The notes beneath the pieces are model-generated. The model did not search any database. It had not been told where the DNA came from and worked only from the letters and a program-made list of their open reading frames with translations. A stretch of 64,000 nucleotides of DNA from NCBI RefSeq assembly GCF_022808935.1, contig NZ_JAKZFR010000001.1:372001-436000 (forward strand), given 5' to 3'. The DNA is from Geothrix sp. SG200. GTDB lineage: Bacteria > Acidobacteriota > Holophagae > Holophagales > Holophagaceae. The position numbers and the translations under genes are program-made. This document shows positions 26,150-35,591 of the stretch, one piece after another (position 1 is the first letter of the stretch; each line of letters begins with the position of its first letter).

Positions 26150-27253
26150 TCAGAAGTCCTGGATGGCGAGGGGGATGCGCCGGGGGCCGAAGGGTCGGGG
26201 ATCGGCCTCGAAATGGCCCGGGATCAGGGTGCCGCAGTCCGGGCAGCGGCCGTCGGAGGCCAGTCGGTTCCGCTCGATGCGGTACCAATCCCGGACGATG
26301 AGGGGGGCCTGACAGCCGGAGCAGTGGGTCGTCCCCCCCGCGGCATCATGCACGTTGCCGGTGTAGACGTAGTGGAGGCCTGCGGCAAGGGCGATCTCCC
26401 GTGCCCGGGTGAGGGTGGAGGCGGGCGTTCGCGGCAGGTCCGTCATCTTGTAGTCCGGGTGGAAGGCGGTGAAGTGCAGGGGCATATCCGGGCCCAGCTC
26501 CCGGGCGATCCAGGTGGACAGCGCCGCGAGCTCTTCGCTGGAGTCGTTCTGGCCGGGGATGAGCAGGGTGGTGATCTCCATCCAGACCTCCGTCTCGTGA
26601 TGGAGGTACAAGAGGGTGTCCAGTACCGGCTGGAGGTGGGCCACGGAGAGCCGGGCGTAGAAGCCCTCGGTGAAGGCCTTGAGGTCCACGTTGGCGGCAT
26701 CCATCTTGGCGTAGAAGGCCCGGCGGGGCTCGGCATGCATGTGGCCCGCGGTGACCGCCACGGTGCGCAGGCCCCGCTCGTGGCAGGCGTCGGCCACGTC
26801 CATGGCGTACTCCGCGAAGATCACCGGGTCGTTGTAGGTGAAGGCCACGCTCCGGCACTCGGCCTCGGCGGCGGCCCGGGCGATGGCCTCGGGCGAGGCC
26901 TGGTCCGTCAGCCGGTCCATGTCCCGGGCTTTGCTGATGTCCCAGTTCTGGCAGAACTTGCACATGAGGTTGCAGCCCGCGGTGCCGAAGGACAGCACCC
27001 GCGAGCCCGGGAGGAAATGATTCAGAGGCTTCTTCTCGATGGGATCGACGCAGAAGCCCGACGACCGGCCGTAGGTGGTGAGGACCATGCCGCCGCCCAG
27101 GTTCTGCCGGACGAAGCAGGCGCCGCGCTGGCCTTCGGCCAGCTTGCAGTCGCGGGGGCAGAGGTCGCACTGGAGCCGTCCATCGTCCAGGCGATGCCAC
27201 CAGCGAGCCGGGTGGGGGGCGGGGCGGGAGGTCGGATGGGAGGCGGGATCCAT
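26150..27253 (-). CDS. amrS: AmmeMemoRadiSam system radical SAM enzyme
   Basis: 367 residues. The radical SAM cluster motif is in SFGTAGCNLMCKFCQNWDIS (CxxxCxxC), with a preceding Cys-rich CDLCPRDC segment and a C-terminal pair of CxxC motifs (HCSGCQAP and RCPDCG) that may bind zinc or a second cluster. This is the radical SAM member of the three-gene AmmeMemoRadiSam set; the upstream AMMECR1 and Memo genes complete it. The substrate is unknown. It is spaced 4 bp from AMMECR1 and 5 bp from the PEBP gene, a tight operon. Confidence 0.94.
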   Translation of the reverse strand: MDPASHPTSRPAPHPARWWHRLDDGRLQCDLCPRDCKLAEGQRGACFVRQNLGGGMVLTTYGRSSGFCVDPIEKKPLNHFLPGSRVLSFGTAGCNLMCKFCQNWDISKARDMDRLTDQASPEAIARAAAEAECRSVAFTYNDPVIFAEYAMDVADACHERGLRTVAVTAGHMHAEPRRAFYAKMDAANVDLKAFTEGFYARLSVAHLQPVLDTLLYLHHETEVWMEITTLLIPGQNDSSEELAALSTWIARELGPDMPLHFTAFHPDYKMTDLPRTPASTLTRAREIALAAGLHYVYTGNVHDAAGGTTHCSGCQAPLIVRDWYRIERNRLASDGRCPDCGTLIPGHFEADPRPFGPRRIPLAIQDF

Positions 27254-27257
27254 GGCG

Positions 27258-27839
27258 CTACCCCGGGCTGCCCACCTCGGCTTCCTCGTGGAAGCGCGTC
27301 ACCGTGAACCGGGTGGTCCGGATTCCGTCATCCCAGAAGGCCATGGGCAGGCCGGCCTTCCGCTTCAGGTGGGCCAGGAAGTCCCCGGGTTCGGGCAGCT
27401 GGTCCCAGACCTGGGGCAGGAAGGCGCCCCGCAATCCCTGCCATTCCAGCACCAGGCCATCCTCACCCGGCCGCAGCAGGGTCAGCAGCTGAGCTTGGCT
27501 GTTGAAAGGGAGCGGCTCGAGGGCGGAGAGAAGGGATACCTCCACCTGGAGGTCGGTGAATTCGCTGCGGGCCAGGGGCGGGAAGCGGGGATCGTGGAAG
27601 GCCGCCTGCCGGGCATTCTCGGCCACATCCTCGCCCAGGGGCCGCCGGGGCTCCAGGGTGCCCATGCACCCCCGGAGCTGGCCCAGACGGTGGAGGGTGA
27701 CGAAGGTGGCGGCGGGCTCCTCGAGCCAGGCGGCGGTCGGAACCGGCGGGGCCGCCATGCCCAGCTTTTCCGCGATGGCGCCGCGGGCGATCCGCAGCAG
27801 GATAGGACCCCAGTCAATGCTCGCGGGCGGATGGGTCAT
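27258..27839 (-). CDS. amrA: AMMECR1 domain protein (AmmeMemoRadiSam system protein A)
   Basis: 193-residue AMMECR1-family protein: FVTLHRLGQLRGCMGTLEPR is the core motif (LRGCIG in relatives), followed by AAFHDPRFPPL and LKRKAGLP. Function unknown; in bacteria it is encoded with Memo and a radical SAM enzyme, as here. ATG 27839 has GGAGG six bases upstream and lies inside the end of the Memo gene (26-bp overlap), implying coupled translation. Confidence 0.93.
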   Translation of the reverse strand: MTHPPASIDWGPILLRIARGAIAEKLGMAAPPVPTAAWLEEPAATFVTLHRLGQLRGCMGTLEPRRPLGEDVAENARQAAFHDPRFPPLARSEFTDLQVEVSLLSALEPLPFNSQAQLLTLLRPGEDGLVLEWQGLRGAFLPQVWDQLPEPGDFLAHLKRKAGLPMAFWDDGIRTTRFTVTRFHEEAEVGSPG

Positions 27840-28650
27840 GGGCGCCCTCCTGGATGAACGCGAAGGCGGCATAGCCCACGACGTGGTCGCGGTCTCCGGC
27901 GGTGTCGCCGGAGTTGCGCAGGTCCATCAGATGAGGCGTCAACCGATGATTCCGGGCGGTCAGCAGCAGCCCGTTCACTGCCGTGGCGCCGCAGGCCTGG
28001 TCGTGGCTGGCCAGCAGGTTCAGGTCCGAAATGCTGGCGCAGGTGCGGCGATCCAGGGCCTGCGCCCGCTCGTAGGGCAGGTAGTGGGACAGGTCGGAGC
28101 TCACCACGATCAGGGTCTCCATCCCTCCCCAGACGGCCTCGATGGCCTCCGCCACGCGCTCCGCGGTGGCATGGCCAACGGCCAGGGGCACCAGCTGGAA
28201 GCTGCCCAGGGCCTGCTGGAGGAAGGGAAGCTGGACTTCGATGGAGTGCTCCCTGGCGTGGGCTGCGGGGCTTGTGGTCACCCCGGCCAGAGGCTGGAGG
28301 ACCTCCGCGGCCGAGATATCCACGGGAATCCGCCCGAGGGGTGTGTCGAAAGCGGAAACGCCGGGCAGGGCGAGACCCACCACGGGCACATGATGGGCCG
28401 GGCCCAGCAGGACCACCCGCCGGATGATGCCCCGCAGGCGGTTCAGGGAGGCATAGGCGCTGGCGGCGATGGGCCCGGAGTAGACATAGCCCGCATGCGG
28501 GACGATCAGGGCCTTGGGGGGCCCCAGCCAGGGATTGGCCCCGGTGGCGTCCGCGAACATCGCCTGGATGGCCTGGCTCAGCTCGCTGCTCTCCCGCGGG
28601 TAGAAAATTCCGGCCACCGCGGCCGCACGGACATCCATCGTCGTGTCCAT
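27814..28650 (-). CDS. amrB: Memo-like protein (AmmeMemoRadiSam system protein B)
   Basis: 278-residue Memo family protein, structurally related to extradiol dioxygenases. The metal-site motifs VPHAGYVYSG, LLGPAHH, EHSIEVQLPFLQ and SSDLSHY are all visible. First gene of the minus-strand memo-AMMECR1-radical SAM-PEBP operon. The hairpin at 28662-28690 lies just upstream and ends the preceding lipoprotein gene. Confidence 0.95.
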   Translation of the reverse strand: MDTTMDVRAAAVAGIFYPRESSELSQAIQAMFADATGANPWLGPPKALIVPHAGYVYSGPIAASAYASLNRLRGIIRRVVLLGPAHHVPVVGLALPGVSAFDTPLGRIPVDISAAEVLQPLAGVTTSPAAHAREHSIEVQLPFLQQALGSFQLVPLAVGHATAERVAEAIEAVWGGMETLIVVSSDLSHYLPYERAQALDRRTCASISDLNLLASHDQACGATAVNGLLLTARNHRLTPHLMDLRNSGDTAGDRDHVVGYAAFAFIQEGAHDPSAREH

Positions 28651-28661
28651 GCCGCAAAAAT

Positions 28662-28690
28662 AACCCCTGGACCGGACCGGGCCAGGGGTT
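28662..28690 (-). terminator. Intrinsic terminator of the NHL lipoprotein gene
   Basis: AACCCCTGG and CCAGGGGTT form a 9-bp stem; on the minus strand it is followed by ATTTTTG. It sits between the NHL gene and memo, separating the two units. Confidence 0.8.
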
Positions 28691-28738
28691 GCGGAGAGAA
28701 TAGGGTGGAGACGAAGGTCGGCGCGGCGGGGAGCCCGC

Positions 28739-30106
28739 TCAGGGCGCGAGGAAGGTCGTGGCGACGCCGGCGGGGGTCACGGTCCTCAGCAGGTGGTTGG
28801 CCGTATCGGCCACCGCCAGGTTGCCCGCGGGGGTGACGGCGATGCCACAGGGCCGGAAGAAGAGGGCCGCGGTGCCGGTGCCGTCCGCGTTGCCGGCCGT
28901 GCCGCCCGTCCCGGCGGGGGTGCTGACCGTGCCATCGGTTCCGATGCGCCGGACGGCGTGGTTCTGGGTGTCGGCGACCCACAGGATCCCGGCGGCATCC
29001 AGCGCGATCCCCACGGGGGAATTGAACTTGGCGGCGGAGAGGCCGTTGCCGTCGGCGAAGCCGTAGGTGCTGGTCTGCCCGGCCAGCCGGGTCACGATGC
29101 CGCCCGGCGCGATGGCGCGGATGCAGGAATTGCCATAGTCCGCCACGTACAGGGTCCCGTTCGGTGCCAGGGCGATCCCGTTGGGCTGGTTGAACTGGGC
29201 GGCCGCGGCGGTCCCATCCACGAGTCCCGGCGCGCCGGCCTTGCCCGCGTAGGTGGAGACCGTTCCGTCCACGGCCAGGTAGCGGATGGTGTGGTTCTGG
29301 GTATCGGCGACGTAGGTTCCGCCGGCGGCGTCCACGGCCAGGCCGACGGGGGCATTGAAGCGGGCCTGGGCAGCCGGGCCGTCCGTGGTCCCGGGTTGTC
29401 CCGCGGCGCCGGCCAGGGTGGTCACGGTGCCATCGGGCGCGATCCGCCGGAGGGTGTGGTTGCCCGTGTCCGCCACCAGCAGGTTTCCGGCGGGATCGAC
29501 GGCGAGGCCGCCCGGATGGCTGAACCGCGCGTCCGCGCCCAGGCCGTCGGCAGAACCGGCCAGCCCAGAGCTGCCCGCCAGGAGGGTCTTGTGGTTCGTG
29601 GCGTCCACCTTCCAGATGGTGTGGTCGTCCATGTCGCACACGAAGAGGTTGCCCGAGGCGTCGTAGGCCAGGCCCACCGGCGCAGGGAACATCACGGCGG
29701 CGGTCACGGTCAGCGTGGCGATGCCGCTGGTGACGGTGCCGTTGGGATTGGTGATGGTCACGGTGTAGTCGCCCGCATCCTCGACCCTGGGCTGGAAGAG
29801 GGTGAAGCTGGAGCTGATGGCCCCCAGGATGTTCTGGCCATCCTTGGCCCACTGGTAGGCCAGCGTGGCGGCTCCGGTGGCGGTGACCGAGAAGGTGACC
29901 GGGCGGCCGGTGACGGTGCTGGCGTTCACCGGGGCGGCGGTGATGGCCGGCGGGGTGCCCGGGGCGGAGGCATCGGCGGACTTGTGGCCGGAACATGCCG
30001 TCCCCAGTGCCAGGCCCATCGCCAGGAGGAGGACCGTCGATAGGGACAGGAGCCGGGCCCGCATCGAACCGGCGGCCCCGACCAGGCTAGGACATCCCTG
30101 GATCAT
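28739..30106 (-). CDS. Lipoprotein with Ig-like domain and NHL-type beta-propeller
   Basis: 455 residues. A lipobox (GLALGTAC) near residue 38 follows a hydrophobic stretch. An Ig-like domain spans about 50-130 (VTFSVTATGAATLAYQWAKDG), then five NHL-type repeats follow, each with PxGLAVDxAGNLxVADTxNHTxRRI and a linker LAGxxGxxGxxDGxxxxARF. Probably an outer-membrane-anchored propeller for protein or carbohydrate contacts. ATG 30106 has GGAGAG at good distance; a shorter start at 30064 (MRARLLSLS) gives a more usual signal peptide. Confidence 0.85.
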   Translation of the reverse strand: MIQGCPSLVGAAGSMRARLLSLSTVLLLAMGLALGTACSGHKSADASAPGTPPAITAAPVNASTVTGRPVTFSVTATGAATLAYQWAKDGQNILGAISSSFTLFQPRVEDAGDYTVTITNPNGTVTSGIATLTVTAAVMFPAPVGLAYDASGNLFVCDMDDHTIWKVDATNHKTLLAGSSGLAGSADGLGADARFSHPGGLAVDPAGNLLVADTGNHTLRRIAPDGTVTTLAGAAGQPGTTDGPAAQARFNAPVGLAVDAAGGTYVADTQNHTIRYLAVDGTVSTYAGKAGAPGLVDGTAAAAQFNQPNGIALAPNGTLYVADYGNSCIRAIAPGGIVTRLAGQTSTYGFADGNGLSAAKFNSPVGIALDAAGILWVADTQNHAVRRIGTDGTVSTPAGTGGTAGNADGTGTAALFFRPCGIAVTPAGNLAVADTANHLLRTVTPAGVATTFLAP

Positions 30107-30229
30107 CGAATCTCTCCGAAAAACTAGACCCCGTGGGCCGAAGCGTGATGGAAGGGTGGACCGGGTCTCGCCGAAAGGGAGGATCCCATGAATGGTGGCC
30201 GCTCGACCGGTAAGGTTCCACGGAGGGCC

Positions 30230-32209
30230 TCAGAACTCGAAGGTCGGGCCGCTGAGGGTCTGGGCGTCGAGGATCTGGCCCTGGGCGTCGAGGGTGACGA
30301 GGCCCTGGGCCTGGCGAGGCGTCATCTGGCTGATCTGCTGGAGGGCCTGGCCCCGCAGTTCGGGACTTCCGCCTTCGGCGCTCTCGAAGAAGACGGCCCC
30401 CACGCGGTAGGTCTGCTTCGCGTCCTGCATCAGGTGCAGCTCGCGAAGCTGGCGCTCGTCCACCGGGCTGGGGGCGTCCGTCATGAGGCAGCGGGCCTGG
30501 GCCGTCTTGGGGAAGGCGATGACCTCACGGATGTTGTCCACGCCCGCCAGCAGCATGACGAGCCGGTCCAGGCCCAGGGCCAGGCCGCCGTGGGGCGGGG
30601 CGCCGTAGCTGAGGGCGTCCAGGAGGAAGCCGAACTTCGCGCGGGCTTCCTCGGGGCCGATGCCGATGGCCCGGAACATTCGGCTCTGCGTCTCGGCATC
30701 GTGGATGCGGATGCTGCCGCCGCCCACCTCGAAGCCGTTGAGCACCAGGTCGTAGGCCACGGCGCGGCAGCGGGCGGGATCCCTCTCCAGCAGGTCCAGG
30801 TCCTCCGGGTGCGGGCTGGTGAAGGGATGGTGGCAGGCCACGAAGCGGCCCTCCCCGTCATCCTCGCCGCTCCATTCCAGCAGGGGAAAGTCCACGACCC
30901 AGAGGAAGTCGAACCGGGATTCGTCCAGCATCCCGAACTGGCGGGCGAGGCGGAGGCGCAGCTCGCCCAGCACGCGGCTGGTCTGGGCGTCGGGTCCCAC
31001 GGCGAAGATGGCCAGGCCATCCCCGGTCGCGCCGAGACGCTGTCGTAGGGCGGCTTCATCCGCGGGTTCGAGGAACTTCTTGAAGCTGCTGGAGAGCCCG
31101 TCCTTGCCCCACTTGGCGTAGGGCAGGCCGCCGGCACCCAGCTGCTTGGCCGTTTCGCCCAGCTCGTCCAGCTGCTTGCGGCTGAGGGAACCCGCGGCCT
31201 CGCCGGGGAAGAAGAGGGCCCGCACCCGGCGGTGCCCCTGGCTCTCGGAGGCGGCGCGGAAGAGGTTGAAGCCGCTCTGGGCGAAGAGGCCGGTGACGTC
31301 CTGGATCTTGATGGCGCAGCGGAGGTCGGGCTTGTCGGATCCGTACCACTCCATGGCATCGCGGTAAGGAAGGTGGGGAAAGGGCGCGGTCACGTCCTTG
31401 CCGACCATCTTCGCCAGCTTGACCATGAGCGGCTCGATGACGCCTTGCACGTCCTCCTGGCGCGCGAAGCTCATCTCGATGTCGATCTGGGTGAACTCGG
31501 GTTGGCGGTCGGCGCGCAGGTCCTCGTCGCGGAAGCAGCGGCAGATCTGGACGTAGCGCTCGAAACCCGAGACCTGGAGCAGCTGCTTGAAGAGCTGGGG
31601 GCTCTGGGGCAGCGCGAAGAACTCCCCGGCATGGACGCGGCTGGGCACCAGGTAGTCCCGGGCGCCCTCGGGCGTGGACTTGGTGAGGATGGGCGTCTCG
31701 ACCTCGATGAAGTCCAGCTCCCGGAAGTGGTTCCGGGTGAGGTTCGCCACCTCGCTGCGGAGCACCAGGTTGCGCTGGAGCTGCTCCCGGCGCAGGTCCA
31801 GGAAGCGGTAGGTGAGGCGCAGGTCCTCGCCCACCCCCTCGTCCTCCAGGGGGAAGGGCAGGGGGGCGGCGGTGTTGAGGATCCGCAGGCCCGTCAGGCG
31901 GATCTCGATGTCGCCGGTGGGCAAATTGGGGTTCTTGCTCTCCCGCTCAGCCACCACGCCTTCGACCGCCAGCACGAACTCGCTGCGCACGGCCTTGAGC
32001 CGGGCCAGCAGCTCCGGATCGGCGGTCTCCTCGTTGGCCACCAGCTGCACCAGGCCCCAGCGGTCCCGGAGGTCCAGGAACACGAGGGAGCCGAGGTTGC
32101 GCACGCGCCGGCACCAGCCGAGCAGGCGCACGGTCTGGCCCGCGTGGTCGAGGCGGAGGTCGCCGTTGCGGTGGGTGCGTTGGAAGTCGCCGAGCCGATC
32201 GAGTTTCAT
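30230..32209 (-). CDS. aspS: Aspartyl-tRNA synthetase with C-terminal extension
   Basis: Class IIb synthetase, bacterial type with the GAD insertion. OB-fold at the start (VRLLGWCRRVRNLGSLVFLDLRD), motif 2 around RCFRDEDLRADRQPEFTQID, motif 3 GLALGLDRLVMLLAG. At 659 residues it is longer than the usual ~590: after the normal ending PSPVDERQLRELHL about 60 extra residues follow, ending GPTFEF. ATG 32209 (MKLDRL) is chosen; a start six codons upstream is possible. asnS is present, so mischarging for an amidotransferase route is not required for Asn. Confidence 0.95.
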   Translation of the reverse strand: MKLDRLGDFQRTHRNGDLRLDHAGQTVRLLGWCRRVRNLGSLVFLDLRDRWGLVQLVANEETADPELLARLKAVRSEFVLAVEGVVAERESKNPNLPTGDIEIRLTGLRILNTAAPLPFPLEDEGVGEDLRLTYRFLDLRREQLQRNLVLRSEVANLTRNHFRELDFIEVETPILTKSTPEGARDYLVPSRVHAGEFFALPQSPQLFKQLLQVSGFERYVQICRCFRDEDLRADRQPEFTQIDIEMSFARQEDVQGVIEPLMVKLAKMVGKDVTAPFPHLPYRDAMEWYGSDKPDLRCAIKIQDVTGLFAQSGFNLFRAASESQGHRRVRALFFPGEAAGSLSRKQLDELGETAKQLGAGGLPYAKWGKDGLSSSFKKFLEPADEAALRQRLGATGDGLAIFAVGPDAQTSRVLGELRLRLARQFGMLDESRFDFLWVVDFPLLEWSGEDDGEGRFVACHHPFTSPHPEDLDLLERDPARCRAVAYDLVLNGFEVGGGSIRIHDAETQSRMFRAIGIGPEEARAKFGFLLDALSYGAPPHGGLALGLDRLVMLLAGVDNIREVIAFPKTAQARCLMTDAPSPVDERQLRELHLMQDAKQTYRVGAVFFESAEGGSPELRGQALQQISQMTPRQAQGLVTLDAQGQILDAQTLSGPTFEF

Positions 32210-32266
32210 AGCCTTCCAGGATCGCATCCTGGGCCGGGTCGCTCAAGGCGGGGCGGAAAAGAAGGG

Positions 32267-32477
32267 GAATTAAGCGGAGGATGGCGGAGGGGCGGAGGAG
32301 TGCGGTGGGTGGCCGGGGGTTGGTGATCGTGAGGCTGGGCCAGAGCGTTCTTTTCGCTGCTGATTTCGCAGATTGCGGCGATAGGGCCATGGCACCCCCA
32401 CGGAGCCCATGCTGAGCCGGGGCAGGTACGGTCTTTTCTCCGCTCTCCTCCGCCCCTCAGCCTTCCTCCGCTTATTC
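32267..32477. mobile_element. MITE-like element with 38-bp inverted arms
   Basis: Left arm 32267-32305 and right arm 32440-32477 are inverted copies, matching at about 35 of 38 positions with one indel. They are made of stuttering cggagg words. The 134-bp interior has no ORF. Weaker pairing (GGAAAAG on both sides) extends beyond the arms. The right arm ends 15 bp from the stop of the RND gene. Non-autonomous; it resembles the GxxExxY cassette in layout. Confidence 0.75.
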
Positions 32478-32492
32478 GATTCCTTTTCCTTT

Positions 32493-35400
32493 TCAGTTCC
32501 CCCCAGGCGCCACAGCGACCTTGGCTCGGTTGGCGGCGCGGTAGCGGGCCCACCGCAGCCGGGCGCGGTCCATGTAGAGGTAGATGACGGGGGTGGTGTA
32601 GAGGGTCAGGAGCTGGCTGAAGAGGAGGCCGCCCACGATGGCGATGCCCAGGGGGCGGCGCAGCTCGGAGCCGGTGCCCATGCCGATGGCCAGGGGCAGG
32701 CCGCCCAGCAGGGCCGCCATGGTGGTCATGGTGATGGGCCGGAACCGCAGCAGGCAGGCCTGGAAGATGGACTCCTCCGGGGTCTTGCCCTCCCGGCGCT
32801 CCACCTCGATGGCGAAGTCGATCATGAGGATGGCGTTCTTCTTCACGATGCCGATGAGCAGGATGATGCCGATGAAGGCGATGACGCTCAGCTCCGTGCG
32901 GAAGGCCAGCAGGGCCAGCAGGGCCCCCACGCCCGCGGAAGGCAGGGTGGAGAGGATGGTCAGCGGGTGGATGAGGCTTTCGTACAGGACGCCCAGCACG
33001 ATGTAAACCACCAGCAGCGCCGCTGCCAGGAGCAGCGGCTGGTTCGCCAGGGAGGCCTTGAAGGCCTGGGCCGTGCCCATGAAGCTGCCGCGGATGGTGC
33101 CCGGGAGGCGGATCTCCTGCTGGGCCGCGTCGATGGCCGCCACCGCGTCGCCCAGGGCCACGCCGGGCGGCAGGTTGAAGGAGAGGGTCACCGAGGGCTG
33201 CTGGCCCTGGTGGTTCACGGAGAGGGCCGTGTTCCGCCGCTCCAGGCGGGTGAAGGCGCTGAGGGGCACCAGGTTCCCCGAGCTGGCGCGCACGTAGGTG
33301 TGGCGCAGGCCGTCGGGGGTCTGCATGAAAGGCGTGTCCACCTCCATGACCACGTGGTACTGGTTCAGGGTGGTGTAGATGGTGGAGACGAAGCGCTGGC
33401 CGAAGGCGTCGTAGAGGGTGCTGTCGATGGCCTGGGGCGTGATGCCCAGGCGGGAGGCGGTGGGACGGTCGATGACCAGCGTCGCCTCCAGGCCCTTGTT
33501 CTGGAGGTCCGTGTTGACATCGGCCAGCTGGGGCACGGTGCGGAGCTTCTGGAGCACCCGTGGCGCCCAGTCGAACAGCTCCCGGGCGTCATCGCCCTGG
33601 AGGGTGTACTGGTACTGGGAGCTGGAAGGCCGGCCGCCGATGCGGATGTCCTGGACGGGCTGCATGTAGAGCGTGCCGCCGGGCAGGTGGGCGGTCTTCC
33701 CCCGCAGGCGGGCGATGACCTGGTCGGCGGTCTCCTTCCGCTGATCGTTGGGCTTCAGCGAGCAGAACATGCGGCCCGTGTTGCCCCCGCCGATGAAGGC
33801 CGTGACGTTCTCCACGGCGGGATCCGCCTGGACGATGGCCACGTAGCCCGTCATCAGCTTCTCCATGCCCGCAAAGGAGATGTCCTGGGCGGCCTGGATG
33901 GAGCCGGTGAGGCGGCCCGTGTCCTGCTGGGGGAAGAAGCCCTTGGGGATGACCACGTAGAGCCCCACGGTGGCCAGCATGGTGCCCAGGGCCAGGCCCA
34001 GGGTGAAGCGCTGGTGCCGCAGCACCCAGGCCAGCGAGGTCTCGTAGTGGCGCATGACCCACTGGAAGGCCCGCTCCGTGGCCATGAACATGCGGCCGTG
34101 CCGCTCCTCGGCGTGGGGCCGCAGCAGGCGCGAGCACATCATGGGTGTGGTGGTGAGGGAGACCACCATGGACACCAGGATGGCCACGGAGAGAGTCACC
34201 GCGAACTCGCGGAAGAGCCGACCCACGATGCCGCCCATGAGCAGGATGGGAATGAACACGGCGATGAGGGAGATGCTGATGGAGACCACCGTGAAGCCGA
34301 TCTCCTTGGCTCCGTAGAGGGCCGCCTCCATGGGCTGCATGCCGTCCTCGAGGTGGCGCGTGATGTTCTCCACCACCACGATGGCATCGTCCACCACGAA
34401 GCCCGTGGCCACGGTGAGCGCCATGAGCGACAGGTTGTCGATGGTGTAGCCGAGCATGTACATGGCGCCGAAGGTGCCGATGAGGGAGATGGGCACCGCC
34501 ACGCTGGGGATGAGGGTGGACCGCACGCTGCGGAGGAAGACGAACACCACCAGGATCACCAGGCCGATGGAGATGCTCATGGCCAGCTGCACGTCCTTCA
34601 CCGAGGCCCGGATGGTGCGGGTGGCGTCGATGAGCACCTTCAGCTCGATGGTGGGCGGCAGGGAGGCCTGGAGCTGGGGGAGGATGGCCCGCACGCGGTC
34701 CACGGTGTCGATGATGTTGGCGTCAGGCTGGCGGAAGATGGGAATGATGATGGCGGGGACGCCGTTGGAGAGGCCGCGGTTGCGGACGTTCTCCACGGAA
34801 TCCGTGACCTGGGCCACGTCTGACAGGCGCACGGCGCTGCCGTTCCGGTACCTCACGATGAGGGGCTGGTAGTCCGCGGCCTTCATCAGCTGGTCCGTGG
34901 TGGACAGGGACCAGGTGGTGCTGGGGCTGGCGATGTCCCCCTTGGGCCGGTTGATGTTGGCGGCCGCGATCGCCAGGCGGACGTCCTCCAGGGCCATGCC
35001 CTGGGCGTTCAGCGCCGCGGGATTCACATCCACGCGCACGGCGGGCAGCGCGCCGCCCCACACGAAGACCTGGCCCACGCCCTGGACCTGGGACAGCTTC
35101 TGCTGGAGGACCGAGGAGGCCACGTCGTACATGCGCTCCCGGGGGATCAGGTTCGACGTCAGCGCCAGCATGAGGATGGGCGAATCGGCCGGGTTCACCT
35201 TCCGGTACCAGGGATTGTTCGGCAGGTTCGAGGGCAGGTCGCCCCGCGCCGCGTTGATGGCCGCCTGCACGTCCCGGCCCGCCGCGTCGATGTTGCGGCT
35301 CAGGTCGAACTGGAGGGTGATGTTCGTGGACCCCAGTGAGCTGGCGGAAGTCATCTCCGTGATGCCCGCGATGCGGCCGAACTGGCGCTCCAGGGGCGTC

Positions 35401-35591
35401 GCCACGGAGGAAGCCATGGTCTCGGGGCTCGCGCCGGGCAGGCCTGCCGAAACCTGGATGGTGGGGAACTCCACCTGGGGGAGGGGCGAGACCGGCAGGA
35501 ACTGGTAGGCGATGGCGCCCAACAGGGCGAGGGCCACCGTCAGCAGCGTGGTGGCGACGGGCCGGTGGATGAAGGGCGTGGAGATGCTCAC
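32493..35591 (-). CDS. mdtC: RND multidrug efflux transporter, MdtC-like
   Basis: 1032-residue inner-membrane proton-driven pump of the HAE1/AcrB superfamily. Twelve membrane helices in the usual 1+5+1+5 order are apparent; the proton-relay Asp pair is in [15 protein letters not shown]. The start [22 protein letters not shown] matches MdtC-type subunits, which pair with MdtB. GTG 35591 overlaps the TGA of a 30-codon ORF and has no clear ribosome-binding site, so its translation probably depends on coupling. Last gene of the mdtA-mdtB-ORF-mdtC operon. Confidence 0.93.
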   Translation of the reverse strand: MSISTPFIHRPVATTLLTVALALLGAIAYQFLPVSPLPQVEFPTIQVSAGLPGASPETMASSVATPLERQFGRIAGITEMTSASSLGSTNITLQFDLSRNIDAAGRDVQAAINAARGDLPSNLPNNPWYRKVNPADSPILMLALTSNLIPRERMYDVASSVLQQKLSQVQGVGQVFVWGGALPAVRVDVNPAALNAQGMALEDVRLAIAAANINRPKGDIASPSTTWSLSTTDQLMKAADYQPLIVRYRNGSAVRLSDVAQVTDSVENVRNRGLSNGVPAIIIPIFRQPDANIIDTVDRVRAILPQLQASLPPTIELKVLIDATRTIRASVKDVQLAMSISIGLVILVVFVFLRSVRSTLIPSVAVPISLIGTFGAMYMLGYTIDNLSLMALTVATGFVVDDAIVVVENITRHLEDGMQPMEAALYGAKEIGFTVVSISISLIAVFIPILLMGGIVGRLFREFAVTLSVAILVSMVVSLTTTPMMCSRLLRPHAEERHGRMFMATERAFQWVMRHYETSLAWVLRHQRFTLGLALGTMLATVGLYVVIPKGFFPQQDTGRLTGSIQAAQDISFAGMEKLMTGYVAIVQADPAVENVTAFIGGGNTGRMFCSLKPNDQRKETADQVIARLRGKTAHLPGGTLYMQPVQDIRIGGRPSSSQYQYTLQGDDARELFDWAPRVLQKLRTVPQLADVNTDLQNKGLEATLVIDRPTASRLGITPQAIDSTLYDAFGQRFVSTIYTTLNQYHVVMEVDTPFMQTPDGLRHTYVRASSGNLVPLSAFTRLERRNTALSVNHQGQQPSVTLSFNLPPGVALGDAVAAIDAAQQEIRLPGTIRGSFMGTAQAFKASLANQPLLLAAALLVVYIVLGVLYESLIHPLTILSTLPSAGVGALLALLAFRTELSVIAFIGIILLIGIVKKNAILMIDFAIEVERREGKTPEESIFQACLLRFRPITMTTMAALLGGLPLAIGMGTGSELRRPLGIAIVGGLLFSQLLTLYTTPVIYLYMDRARLRWARYRAANRAKVAVAPGGN

